Assembly (NCBI GenBank): GCA_026826555.1
Contig: JAKSZT010054009.1
Location: forward strand, 56,411 to 120,410
DNA length: 64,000 nt
Direction of reading: 5' to 3'
DNA from: Tolypeutes matacus
Lineage: Eukaryota; Chordata; Mammalia; Cingulata; Chlamyphoridae
The notes under the pieces were generated by a model that saw only the letters and a list, made by a program, of their open reading frames with translations, was not told the DNA's origin and made no database searches. Both the position numbers and the translations under genes were made by a program. Positions 11,640 to 22,180 of the stretch are shown in pieces; positions within the stretch are counted from its first letter, which is position 1; every line of letters starts with the position of its first letter.

Positions 11640-12720
11640 CATGCAGATAATATTGATTAGACTCAGAGGGATGGGTACTTGCTTCAGAAGAGGAAGTTCT
11701 GAAAGTTCTGAATAAGGAGAAATGTTTGGTAATTATTTGCATTAACATTTGATTGCACAAGGAGATGATACATTTAAGAAGCACAAAGTTTAGAATTACT
11801 ATTAGAAAAACAACCAGCCCTGTTTAGAGGAATGTCTTAACCAGGAACAAATTCCTGCAAGTAATCAACTGAACAAATCATAGAAACTGAAACTAGTGAT
11901 GGGAGCAGATAAGGCTTAAATCTGATTATTCATATGGGCTAAAATAGAGGAGACAAATAACACTAGGAACTTGGGTTTAGTTGTGCCTAGGTATGTTGGT
12001 CTTTCAAGGTCTGCAGCCACACACAGTCTCCAGGTTGATAATTGTGTAAAGGAGTGTCCATGAGGAACTTAAAAGAGAAGCATGATTATTCATCTCAGTC
12101 AAGGTAGCACCCAGGGATTTTACATATTGTATGATAGCTAATTCCAACCTAGGATGCATATTGGCAGCATATTCTGCCTTTAGAAATGGTCTACCATACG
12201 TCATTTCATAAGGACTTAAACCTAGACTGCCTTGGTTCCTACTCTTATTCTCAGGAGTGCAACGGGTAGGACTTTATCCCATTTAATTGTGTCTCTAGGC
12301 AGGTGTTCCTTTAACATTTAGTTCATATGTTCTGTTTTTCCCATGGATTGAGGTCTACAAAGAAGAGTGTAGTCACTAATCAATACCCAAAAACCTGGAT
12401 ACATCTTTAACCACTTTAGAGACAAAAGCAGTGCCACTGTCACTTTGAGTGGCGAGTGGGAGTCCAAACCTAGGAATAATTACTTTTAGTCGGCATTTAA
12501 GAATCTCATGGGCTTTTTCAGTCCAACAAGAGAAAGCTTCTACCCATCTAGTAAAGGTGTCAACAAACAGTAAAAATATTTAAAATTTCCAGGGGCTTTT
12601 GGCATCGTGGTGAAATCAATTTGCCAGTCCTACTCTGCACAAACCTCAGTACTGTCCTCCCTTGGTTAATGCAGGAAACTTCGGGTGGAGTCAGGATTAA
12701 CCTGAGTGCTTGTTACACAT
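11640..12720 (-). mobile_element. Class I endogenous retrovirus pol (integrase) fossil
   Basis: On the minus strand the sequence translates in pieces as a retroviral integrase. A W-Q-I-D-F-T motif at about 12630-12601 carries the first catalytic Asp, and an S-D-S-G-T stretch near 12450-12431 carries the second. C-terminal integrase-like sequence continues to about 12000, and a stretch I cannot assign follows to 11640. The residue pattern resembles gammaretrovirus-like (class I) ERVs. Several stops and frameshifts are present, and no LTRs are recognisable next to it. The right edge near 12720 is approximate. Non-functional. Confidence 0.7.
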
Positions 12721-12764
12721 TGATCAGTTACATCTTGGGTGGTTCATCATAGATTGGATTAAAG

Positions 12765-12852
12765 GAGGTCCTGAGGATTGAACCCAGGTCCCTCCATATG
12801 GGCAATGGATGCCCAACCCTTTGGAGCCACATCCATCCCCCTAACCATTCTT
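12765..12852 (-). mobile_element. tRNA-derived SINE fragment (DAS-like)
   Basis: The antisense strand contains a B-box-like GGTTCAATCC stretch, the CCATATGG patch of the SINE at 52418-52603, and an A-box-like GGATGTGGCTCCAAAGGG stretch. It is truncated and diverged. Confidence 0.7.
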
Positions 12853-12924
12853 GACAATGACTTTGTTTGGCTATGGACTCAATGAGGCCATGGCACATTG
12901 TTCTGCACAGCTTTTAAGAATGGT

Positions 12925-13312
12925 GAATTCTGAACCAGTGCTGCTCACTCTTTATTGTATCACCTGGGATATGAATCCTCTGGGATCTTGTTAAAATGCA
13001 GATCCTGATTTGGTAGGACTGTGGGGGGGACCTTTGATTCTGCTCTTCTACCAATCTCTCTGACATGCTTATGTTGCAGATCCACTTACTACACCCTGTG
13101 AGGCTGTTTGGGGTCTCAGCTCCTTAGAGAAGTTGTTCTCAAATTTTGATGCCTATTGAAACTACCTGAGGATTTTTCAAACTTGAGTACCCATGTCAAA
13201 CACAGGAAGAACTAAGTTCCTATCTCTAAATGGGGCCCAGGCATTATTACTTTTTAAAACTCCCAGATGAATTTAGTGTGCAGAGGCATTTGAGGGCTAC
13301 TTCCACAGAGTA
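12925..13312. mobile_element. MER20-like and MER5A-like hAT DNA transposon fossils
   Basis: About 12925-13085 resembles MER20 (TCACCTGGGA, GTTAAAATGCAGATCCTGAT). About 13128-13312 resembles MER5A (TTCTCAAATTTTGATG, CTACCTGAGGA, GGGGCCCAGGCATTATTACT). These are ancient non-autonomous Charlie-type elements shared by placental mammals. Flanking 12853-12924 and 13313-13775 show nothing I recognise. Confidence 0.6.
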
Positions 13313-13775
13313 TGTGACACACTATGAAAAACTCCTATATTAATATGTGTAAATAGTCCTCAGCATAGAAATTGCATGGGTTTTTAAAAAAGAGAAAATG
13401 ATTGTCAAATATATTATTAGCCCAGGCTTATATTTCTCATAACATTTTTCTACTGACATTTGCAACAGTATTCAGATGAAAAAATATCCACTAATAATAG
13501 GGAACTAAAAGTGAAATTCTTGAGATCCACTCCAATATAAGTTTCAATTCTTACTGAGAAGTCAATAAGGTCATATTATACTTTAGGGTATGTACTTAGA
13601 TTTAAATTTTTCCCATTTTTTCCTCAATAATATAATTTAAACTATCTTTACCTAAATCCATTAACCTTGAGAGTCTCTTTCTCTCTAACTCATTGTATCC
13701 ACTGATCACCTCTTCATCCTACAAGATACCTCAACAAACTCCCTAATTCCCTTCTTTTAGAATTTATTTCTGCCC

Positions 13776-13875
13776 NNNNNNNNNNNNNNNNNNNNNNNNN
13801 NNNNNNNNNNNNNNNNNNNNNNNNNNNNNNNNNNNNNNNNNNNNNNNNNNNNNNNNNNNNNNNNNNNNNNNNNNN
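13776..13875. other. Assembly gap, exactly 100 N
   Basis: One hundred consecutive N bases, the usual placeholder for a gap of unknown size. It cuts a minus-strand L1 within ORF1. The non-L1 sequence on its left implies that the rest of that L1 is missing or was never there. Confidence 0.97.
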
Positions 13876-14409
13876 ATAGAGTTGGGAAGTTTTCAGCCAT
13901 AACTTCCTTCAACACTCCTTCTGTTCCCTTTCCCTTCTCTTCTCCTTCTGGGATGCCCATAATGCGTATGTTTGTGCGTCTTGCATTATCGGTTAATTCC
14001 CTGAGACCATACTGGATTTTTTCTATCTTTTTGTCTATCTTTTCTACAATCTCTTTGATTTCAACTGTATTGTCTTCCATATCACTAATTCTTTCCTCTG
14101 CCTGTTCAATTCTGCTGCCATGTGAGTCCAGCGTCTTTTTCATTTCTTGACTTGTGTCTTTGTTCACCATATCATTACCTTTTTAGGTGTGTTAGCTATT
14201 TTTTCAGTATGTTCTCCCAGTGTCTTCTTTATATCCTTAATCTCTTCCTTCTGTTCTTTAAGTTGGACCATGTTATTTGTTTGGATAGCTTTGATTAGTT
14301 GTTCGATGTACTGCATTGCTTCCTGGTTTTTATTTTGTGCACTGGACTGGTCCATGTTTTCCAGTTTTTCAGAGTCATTTGTATTTTTCTGTTGCCCTCT
14401 GGTCATCAT
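13876..14409 (-). pseudogene. L1 ORF1 (RNA-binding chaperone), frameshifted and gap-truncated
   Basis: L1 ORF1 encodes the coiled-coil RNA-binding protein that packages L1 RNA. Frame one starts at 14409 and runs 81 codons. The next frame, from 14170, continues the coiled coil (heptad-rich E/K/I sequence with R-I-E-Q-A-E-E-R-I-S-D-M-E-D) and reaches the N-T-N-I-R-I-M-G-I-P-E-G-E-E motif before the gap. One frameshift near 14165 therefore breaks it. The RRM core and C-terminal domain would lie within or beyond the gap. It is less damaged than the ORF1 copies at 46846 and 60430. Confidence 0.85.
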
Positions 14410-16173
14410 ATTATCTTGATGGGTTTGTTCAGTTGATTAGCTTTTCTCTATGCTCTAGAATTTTATTTAGCTGTTGGTTCTGCGTGTGAGTTAAGTTTTC
14501 TCTTTGGCAGTTTTTCTTCTTATTTTATTTCCTTACTTCTTTCTATGTTCCCTTGAAGGCAAAAGTTTAGGGCCAGAGGAATCAAAAGATGTAAGGAAGG
14601 CAGAAGGATAATAGAAATATTGATAAAAGTTAGAAGAGGGGCAAAATGAGACTTAATGAGATGAATATTTAACTTGTGTAAGCAGTGTAGAGTACTAGGA
14701 AAAAATATGGAGTTCCTATAATGGACTGGGAAAACAAATGGAGGAATATATATATATATTGATTTAGAAGGCTAGAATTATGAGGAGGTAGAGAAATAGT
14801 AGAGAAAGGTCTGAAAGGAAAAAGTTAATACTAATAAAAAAAAAAGAAAAAAGAAGAAGAAAACAAAATAGATGGGATAGAAATTGACACCCTTAAGTTG
14901 TGGGCCTATGAAAAAATGTTGTCTCTAAGAGCCACAACAGAAAACAGAAGGCAGAATCATGAAGGAAGGATAAGCGATAGTTTGTAATACAGAATCAATA
15001 TATACAGCGAGTGGGAAATTACTGAATAAGAATCCCAGCAAATAAGCGACCAGCTGGCAGCACCTATTTAAAAAAAAAATAGAAGGAAAAAGGAATGGGG
15101 GAGGAAAATGGGAATAAAAGCAATAGACCAGAAAGTAACAGAGAGAAACCAAAGATCCACACAGGCAAGCAGTCAAACAGAGCTAAGGGGGGTCAATGAT
15201 TCCCCTAGGGTCCACGTGGATCCTTCCTGCCTACTTGTGCTTATCAATGATTTCCCCACAGGTTCTATGTGCAGGTCCTGAAGCAGCTTTTAGCTATTAA
15301 ACTAAATTAAAAAGAATTTATTTTTCAATTGCTGAGGTGACCTCACATTTTTTTTTTTTTTTAGCCAAATGCAGGACCCAAAATAATTCCTCTTCTAGAC
15401 CAACCCCCTTACGGAAGGGACCCTAGCTGGGCCAGTGGAAATTAATCAAGCACGTCCCACTTTCCGGACTCCCCAGGTTAGCTGAAGCTCTGATGTTAGT
15501 CAGTGAGGAGTGCTAAAGATGGCGGATTCCGCCCCTTCTGGCGCCGTGCTTCAGGGTCACTGGGCTGCTCAGTAAATCAGTTTGAGTGCAGATTCGCGTC
15601 TGCTCTCAGCCTGATGCTGCTTCAGGTTGGCTTATCTGCTCCCCAAAGCTATGGGGTGGTGCAGGCAGCCAGATCGATGTCTAAAAATATAAAATACCCT
15701 TCCCTGTCTTCCAACCGAACCCTCCCTTCTTTGGGAAGTGTCCCTTCCTCCTGGCTCCGCATCGGCCTGGGTCTTATCCCTGGGTGGCTAGGGAAATCAG
15801 CTGCGTTTCCCGACCAAAATCCCCCCTCCGGTTGACTGGGTGCTGATTAGCTCGTTTGCTCTGTTCACACAAGGTCCAAGGGGCGCCAGGCAGCCAGCTC
15901 CCCAGAAAATAAAACTTTTTCGCCCCACCCATGGCTCCAAGTGGCCGTTTTATTTTTTTTTTCCATAACCGCGGGGCTCAGCCGCCTGTGCCAACCTCCA
16001 CCGGCAGCCTCAAAACTCACGAATCTCCACCGTTCGGTCCACGCCGCCGATCCGCGTAGATAGATATCCCAAGCTTCTCACTCCATGCGTGCACAGCACA
16101 GACCCCCGGGCAGGACCCCGTCCCCAATCCGCCTTGCTCTGGGAGCTTGCAGTGTGCACCCTCCTACACCAAC

Positions 16174-16182
16174 GCCATCTTG
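16174..16182 (-). promoter_or_regulatory. YY1-type site at L1 5' end
   Basis: CAAGATGGC on the minus strand, right at the L1 start. In human L1 the same motif at the same place binds YY1 and sets the transcription start. The counterpart in the 45020 L1 has decayed to GAAGATGGT. Function here is inferred from position and sequence. Confidence 0.65.
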
Positions 16183-16370
16183 CCCTCCCTGTATTCTCTT
16201 TTGTGAAATGTTTGTGCATTCCTTTTGCTCATTTTACTCTTGGAGTGTCCATTCTGTATGTCCTATGACACTGTATAAAAATATTACTGCTTTTTACTTT
16301 GATCTTTTATTAGTATTCCTGGACATCCAGAAAATAGAACTTGGATTGGAATGCCATCAGAACTAAGTAA

Positions 16371-16535
16371 GTTTTTTTTTTATTGTGGGTAAAAATCAAA
16401 ATTTTCACAATACATACCAACATTTGCAAAATGATATATAAATATATATGCATATATGTGCATTTGCTTACAAAAATGTTATTTATGTATATATATATAA
16501 ATATATTTTAAGAGAGGTGCTTAGATTTTTCTTCA
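16371..16535 (-). mobile_element. 5'-truncated L1 3' end
   Basis: The reverse complement matches 54370-54530: GAGGTGCTTAGATT, an AT-rich run, GCTTACAAAAATGTT, and the ending ...ACCCACAATAAA plus an A tail (T run from 16371). It belongs to the same lineage as the 45 kb L1 and is unique to the OR-A unit. Confidence 0.75.
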
Positions 16536-17094
16536 TCAAAGTCTCTGAGGCTTGAACTGAGCTAATAACTTTAATTTATCCTCATGTCCATTTCATTATT
16601 CTCTCTATCCCTATGGTTATTGAACAGATTTTATGTTTTTTTTTAGCTCAAGGTAGAAAACAGCCACAATAAAATCAATACACTAGTTCAAATGTTCATG
16701 GGAAGCATTGCAGTTGAAATTTCTGGTTACCATTTCCAAATATTTTAGGAAAAGACAAACTGATATCAGTTTGCATTGCATTAACTTCTGGACAAATCAA
16801 TGTGACTGGTGATGAGAAGAGCATGGAATTAATATGGCCCAGGAAGCCATTGTATGCTCTGTGGGTTCTTGTGTACCTCGGTATGCCTTTGTGTCTGTGG
16901 GGCAATAGCAGTCACAGATCAGGGCAAATGAGTGCATAAATTCCGTTAGGTATGTCTCTAATACAAAGTCTAATACAGAGGCAAATGCACAGATAGGAAC
17001 AATAATGGTTCAATTTTCATCTGAGGGATAGCTTTGAAACCAAATTAATAAAGTGCAAGGGGTGCAACAAGTACATAAGTAATTCCGTGAGTCT

Positions 17095-17560
17095 TGAAAG
17101 TTTCACCATCAGTGAGGCCAACTCGTCTTTCATCATGTCTGACATCATCTCTGGACACACTTCCTTATCCCACTGCCATATAGGCTTCCTTGCTCACCAT
17201 GAATCCTGAAACAAGCCCTGTCTTTAGGGCCTTTGATATTGGCATAAATGTCCATTGGTTTTCTTGTGGCCCCAACCATCTCTTTCTTGAGGTCTTCAAA
17301 TGTCAGCTTATCTTCTGGTTTCACTTGACCACCCAATGAAACATAACATACCCTGTTGACACACACCTTTTTCCTGGTTTGTTTTCCTCATAGCTGTTGT
17401 CACCATCTAACATATTATATGAATATTTATTTACCTATATTATTTCTCTATCAACAAATTGCAAGCACTCTTGTTTCAAACTGTATACTCATTGTCTAGG
17501 CAATATCTGGCACAAACTCATAACTGAATAATAATTCCTCAAATGAATGAATAAATTTAT
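17095..17560 (+). mobile_element. LINE-2 3' end
   Basis: The layout matches the L2 3' region: a patch resembling AGGCCAACTC...TGACATCATC, a terminal GGCACAAACTCATAACTGAATAA region, and the tail-like AATGAATGAATAAAT at 17541-17555. A related copy sits at the same place in the OR-B unit. The 73-codon minus frame at 17145-17366 lies inside it and is not a gene. Confidence 0.65.
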
Positions 17561-17790
17561 CTTAAAAACCTTAGAACACATGACTACTAGAGGAAAATTC
17601 TGAATGTGGGGCCTGAATTAATAATCAAGGATGGCCTTAGAGTTCACTTAAAGGGGTACCGTTCCATAAGCACAATATGGAAATTACTTTCTTGAGTGAA
17701 AAATGTAAATTACAGAGAGTTTAATAATGACTGATTAGAAATTACTCACGTTAAAATTTTTTTCTAATTCTTTGTACTAACATCAACCAC

Positions 17791-18746
17791 ATGGAATCAG
17801 GAAATAATATACACATTTCAGAATTTCCTCTACTGGGATTTTCAGAGGAAACAGAATTGCAGCACTTCATCTTTGGGCTGTTCCTGTCCATGTACCTGGC
17901 CATGTTCAAAGGGAATCTGCTCATCATCTTGGCCACCATCACTGACCTCACTTCCACATGACCATGTACTTCTTCCTTTCTAACCTTTCACTTTGTGACA
18001 TCGGTTTCACCACCATCACTGCCCCAAAGATGTTGATGAATATACAGATTCAGAGCAGAGCCATAAACTATGCAGACTACCTCACCCAGATGTATTTTTC
18101 ATACTCTTTGTAGGGTTGGACACCTTCTTCCTGGCCATGATGATCTATGACCAATTTGTGGCCATCTGTCACCCCCTGCATGACACAGTCTTCATGACCT
18201 CTTGGCTCACTGTCCTGCTGATTCTGGGTTTCTGCACCATGAGAACCCTACATTCTTTATTACACAACATAGTAATGTTGTGGCTAACCTTCTGTACACA
18301 CTTGGAATTCCCCCACTTTTTCTGTGAACTTAATCAGATGGTCCAATTTGTGTGTTGTGACATCTTCAAATACACAGTGATGTATTTCACAGCTGGGGTG
18401 GTTGCTGGGGTTCTCCTTGCTGGGATCATTTTTTCTTACTCTAATATTCTTTCCTCCATACATACAATCTCATCAGCTAAGGGAAAGTATAAAGCATTTT
18501 CCATTTTACTTCTCAGTGGTCTTCTTATTTTGTTGTAGCAGCCTAGGGGTGTAATTTATTTCTGCTGCTTCACACAATACGCATTCAAGTGCAGCAGCCT
18601 TGGTGATGTATACTGCGGTCACACTCATGCTGAACCCCTTCATCTACAAACTCATGAATAAAGATATAAAGGGGGCTCTGAAAAGTTTCTTCGGGAGGGA
18701 AATGATGAAAGTATCATTGTTTCTGGAGTTAAAGATGTGCAGATGA
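17791..18746 (+). pseudogene. Olfactory receptor pseudogene OR-A (family 7-like)
   Basis: Nearly full-length class II olfactory receptor, a seven-helix G-protein-coupled odorant receptor, with a single coding exon of about 956 bases (usual about 930-960). The start at 17791 gives M-E-S-G-N-N and the TM1 [12 protein letters not shown] motif. An early frameshift near 17950 removes the bases before P-M-Y-F-F-L-S-N. Another lies near 18110 at TM3. The TM3 signature reads M-I-Y-D-Q-F-V-A-I-C-H-P-L (normally M-A-Y-D-R-Y), so the conserved Arg is lost. A further frameshift near 18520 precedes TM6. The end carries L-N-P-F-I-Y-K-L. At least three breaks make it non-functional. The longest open piece is 18116-18538. 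Confidence 0.93.
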
Positions 18747-20540
18747 TTGTAGGACTCAAAGACCTTGAGCTCAAGGCCTCCATTCTTTTGATATTTCATG
18801 ATACTAGACCTTACCTTCTGGTCAGATTTGTCATTAAATATGATGAAGTAAAATAAATATAATGAAGTAAAACTTGAAACCACATATTGTATTACTATAA
18901 AAATAATTGTTCTGATGATTTATATCTATACATTGAATTAGGAAAGCTTGGTGTATATGTGTTATTATGCTTATACATGGAGAGGCAAGACTGGATTTCA
19001 TTTTCTATTTTATGCCAAAGGATAATAAATATGAGTTGATTCCCCTAAACAAAATAGTTGTCCTTTTATTCATTCATGATAAAAATTAAAAAGAACTTCA
19101 GTGAAAAATCTATGTATTTTTTCTATCATTTAATTTTTAAAATCATGTATATATTCAAAACTCCCTTAAATCCTCGTGAACCAAGTTTTACTTACACAAG
19201 AGCATGAAATCATGACCAAAATATATCCTAGTGTGTTTTAATCCAGGGCCATGAGATATTCCTGCACAAACATGTATTTCCTTTAAACATCTTCTGGTTT
19301 CCTGCAAGGGACCCTCGTGGCAGTCACTTTTTAATATTTATTTGAAATGAACTGAAGTAACAGAATGACCCTGAATATTTTTGGAGGGAATGCTAATTTA
19401 TATAAAGTAGTTGATTATTCTTAATGCCTTCTGTTCTTTTCACATTGATTATTGCATTAATTAGTAATCACTACATAACAAACTGATTCAAATTAAATGT
19501 GTCATGACAATGCTTCTATTTCTGCAGTCAATTCTGATTCAAATTAAATGTGTCATGACAATGCTTCTATTTCTGCAGTCAATTCTGTGATGTGGAGATA
19601 TCTGGATCCCTGCAATGCTACTCATTGCAGTGTAGCCAGCTGTATTTCAGCTATGGAGGCTCTGCTGGACTTGGACAGTCTCCCTCACATATTGGGAATT
19701 AGGTAGCTATAAGCTGGTCTAGAGTGCTAGTGACTGAGATAATGACATTTTCTCCTTATCCTCTCATCGTACAAGAGGTGAACTTGGCATTGTTAACAAG
19801 GCTGAACTAAATGTACAAAGGAGAATAGCAGAAACATGCAGAGGCTTCTTGAGGCAAACTATAGTTTCCACCACATTCTCCTAGCCAAAGCCATTTAAAC
19901 ACTTTAAATCCAGCCTGTAATCAAAGGTATATAAATAGACTCAACCTCCTGATAGTGGGACCTGTACTGTCAAACTGAAAATACATGGATTCAGATGAAG
20001 GTGGAAAATGGGATTATCTATGTGAACAGTATACCCCCAAAAATAATTTCAATTTAATTCAAAAAGGTTTTATTGGGATTTTTAAAAGCCCATGTGTAGA
20101 ACAATGATGTCTTCCACTTTTGTCCTCAGCAACATTGTTAAATTCCCAAGAAGAGTGTGAGAGATAAACTATACATTTAATAAGCAGCCATGGAATTTCT
20201 ACTCCAGACCATCATGGCTTCCCCAAATATAAATATACTCTCCCTGCTACTTGCCTCTAGAGCAACACTTTTATGCTAAGAAGAAATAAACCCTTTTCCT
20301 TCTCATTACCTCCTCATGTGCAGTGACAACATGTCTGACTCATTAATTAATGGAACAGGAGATCTCCTCCTTCACTGATGAAATCTTCATGACCCATAGC
20401 AGCCCAAGAAGTTCTTTGGACAGCAATGACAAGGTGAGAAAGGGTTTTACCTGAAGGTAATCCAGAGACACAGAGACCAGTGTGTGATGGACAAGGTACC
20501 AAAATAGAAAATTTTCCAATGGTTAATCATGGAGAGTCCT
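18747..20540 (+). other. OR-A 3' flanking sequence
   Basis: Matches the OR-B 3' flank (27750-29070) in scattered blocks. Examples are the stretches around 20030-20420 and 28610-29000, sharing AACAGTATACC, TTTAATAA.CAGCCA and AAGAAGAAATAAAC patches. It supports tandem duplication of whole OR units. It holds a perfect 51-bp tandem duplication at 19483-19587. No other gene is visible. Bases 20541-20709 show nothing I recognise. Confidence 0.65.
19483..19587. repeat. Perfect 51-bp tandem duplication
   Basis: The unit starting CTGATTCAAATTAAATGTGT (19483-19533) repeats without change at 19534-19584, plus three further bases. Perfect identity implies a recent event or an assembly slip. The OR-B flank lacks it. 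Confidence 0.95.
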
Positions 20541-20709
20541 TTTGTTTTACTCCTGTTCATTCTCTCAGCTACACACTACTCCACTTGCCACACTTAATCT
20601 CAATTCATGGGTGATCTCTATTTCCATAACTAGAGCTTTCCTTCTTTAAGTCTGACCTTTGCTCTCCTTCCCATTCTTACCCCCATGCCATTATTAGTCT
20701 TCACTATTC

Positions 20710-21180
20710 GACCAAAAGTAGATGCAACCCAACAATCCAGCAATTGATGGATAGATAAGCAAAATGTGCTATATGCATACCATGCAATATTATTGACCTA
20801 TAAAAAATGAAGTTTTCATATGTGCTCCAATTTGGGTGAACTTTGAAAATATTATGTTGAGTGAAATGATGCAGACACAATAAACAAATATTGTGTGATC
20901 TGGTTTATATGAAATATATAGATTAAGGAAATTCATAGATATAGATAGTAGATTACAGGATATCATGGTTCAGGGACAAGGGGAATGAAGAGATATTCCT
21001 TAATGGCTGTAGAGTTTCATTTTGAGATGCTGAGGAAGTTTAGGGAAAAAATGTTGGTGATGTAGCCCAATATAATGAATGTGATTATTACCAGGGAATT
21101 GTACACATGAAAATGGTAAAAATGTAACATAGTGAGCTGTATTTATGTTTCAAAAATAAAAAGTAAAAAATACATAAAAG
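20710..21180 (+). mobile_element. Old LINE-1 3' end
   Basis: Shows the usual L1 ORF2 C-terminal and 3' UTR patches, AATTGATGGATAGATAAGCA, ATGTTGAGTGAAATGATGCA and GTACACATGAAAATGGTAAA. It ends in an A-rich tail at 21155-21180. It is diverged and non-coding. Confidence 0.8.
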
Positions 21181-21189
21181 TTTTTGGAA

Positions 21190-22180
21190 AATTTTATGTG
21201 CAGTTTAAATTAATATAAATAGTAATATATTTATTCACTAAATAAATTGAACACCATCTAAGGATATAAGGGCAAAATTGGTTGAGATGTTCTTTATAAG
21301 GTGTTAGAAACAGACCATTTTAAAAATATATTTCTTATAATTATTTAAAATTATATAAATGAGGGATTATATATAATGAGTCCCAGTTTGTGTTACAACC
21401 ATACCTTCCTTATTGTTTTGGCATTAAGCAAAAGATTGTAGTGTCCATAGATTTATAGCAAATCATCCCAGTTCTCCAGTTGTTTGAGGAGAAGAAGAAA
21501 TTTCTGGATGAATAACAAGGCTGTGTCCTCACCCAAAGTTGGTGTTTTGGAGGTCCAATAAGCCTAGTCAAAATAGGTTCCTCAGTCTTAGAACTTAGAG
21601 AAATTTTATTTTGAGGGATATGATGGATTTTTAAGTGGTTAGGCCTATGGAAAGAAGAAGAGTTCATGGAGGATGAATAATAAAACCTAGATTCATCTGT
21701 GAGAACCTGGCCTCTTGAGAACAGATGATAAGTAGGAAAATTTCTTTTCCTGTTCAGACTATTTCCCAAAGGGATATGATGGACCAGGGGTTGGAGTAAC
21801 AAGATGCAAACATGCTTAAGGAGAAGCTATAAGGAAGCTGTAAATATCTCCTCTGTGGCTGTGCCTCAGCTTGTGCAACTTCAGTCTACATGGGGCATGG
21901 TGGTTTCCTTGGGGTATTAGCTCCGGCTGTGGGACAGATGCTTGCCTTCTTCCTGCGGTCTTCTCTGGAGACAGAGCTTCACTTTCCATCATCAAAAACC
22001 CAAGGAGGAATTCAGATTCCCACTTAGAGACATTCCTTTGAAGAAAGCATCCAGGTGAGGAAAAAAGACAAGTAAATACTGCAGGAAGGGGGCAGGTTGA
22101 ATGGAAGCTGATAGCACTTATCTGAGGTTATCTGAGCACTAATTCAGTCTAGTCCAGGACCAAATGATCTCCTTGCTTAT
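21190..22180 (-). other. Unassigned region with 130-codon minus frame
   Basis: A minus-strand frame of 130 codons spans 21802-21410. It is rich in Ser, Asn and His, with no domain I recognise. Weakly GC-richer sequence follows to 22180. There is no clear promoter, splice signals or poly-A evidence. It could be a decayed exon or retrocopy, or a chance frame. I do not assign a function. Confidence 0.3.

Larger units (their letters stand above)
13876..16186 (-). mobile_element. Young-looking LINE-1 5' half, cut by the gap
   Basis: This matches the reverse complement of the 45020 L1 from its first base through ORF1. The 5' UTR (16186-14410) is about 1.8 kb and retains many CpGs, suggesting a relatively recent insertion. 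The 5' end keeps the AAGATGG start context typical of L1 promoters. ORF2 and the 3' UTR, expected to be about 6-7 kb in this lineage, are absent from the assembled sequence. Confidence 0.88.
16187..17790 (+). other. OR-A 5' flanking sequence
   Basis: Resembles the sequence before OR-B (25331-26820) and the arm copies (7269-7825, 39910-40450), marking the start of a duplicated OR unit. It contains an antisense L1 3' tail (16371-16535) and a LINE-2 end (about 17095-17560). Mammalian OR genes usually have non-coding upstream exons in such flanks, but I cannot identify one here. Confidence 0.65.

Noticed and set aside
11085..11784. Long minus-strand frames (177 and 186 codons) across the CpG-rich block
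   Set aside because: They run through three unrelated sequences (ERV remnant, CpG block, L1 scrap). Stop-poor frames are expected in GC-rich DNA, and no domain is recognisable.
12765..12852. A functional tRNA gene from the A- and B-box-like matches
   Set aside because: It cannot fold as a complete tRNA and matches the SINE family; the same holds for 52418-52603.
17145..17366. 73-codon minus frame upstream of OR-A that looks protein-like
   Set aside because: It lies inside a LINE-2 3' end whose plus strand aligns with the equivalent element upstream of OR-B; it is an antisense chance frame.
16187..20540. A functional OR-A or OR-B gene through sequencing errors
   Set aside because: Each has several independent frameshifts or stops plus loss of the conserved TM3 Arg, too many for sequencing error.
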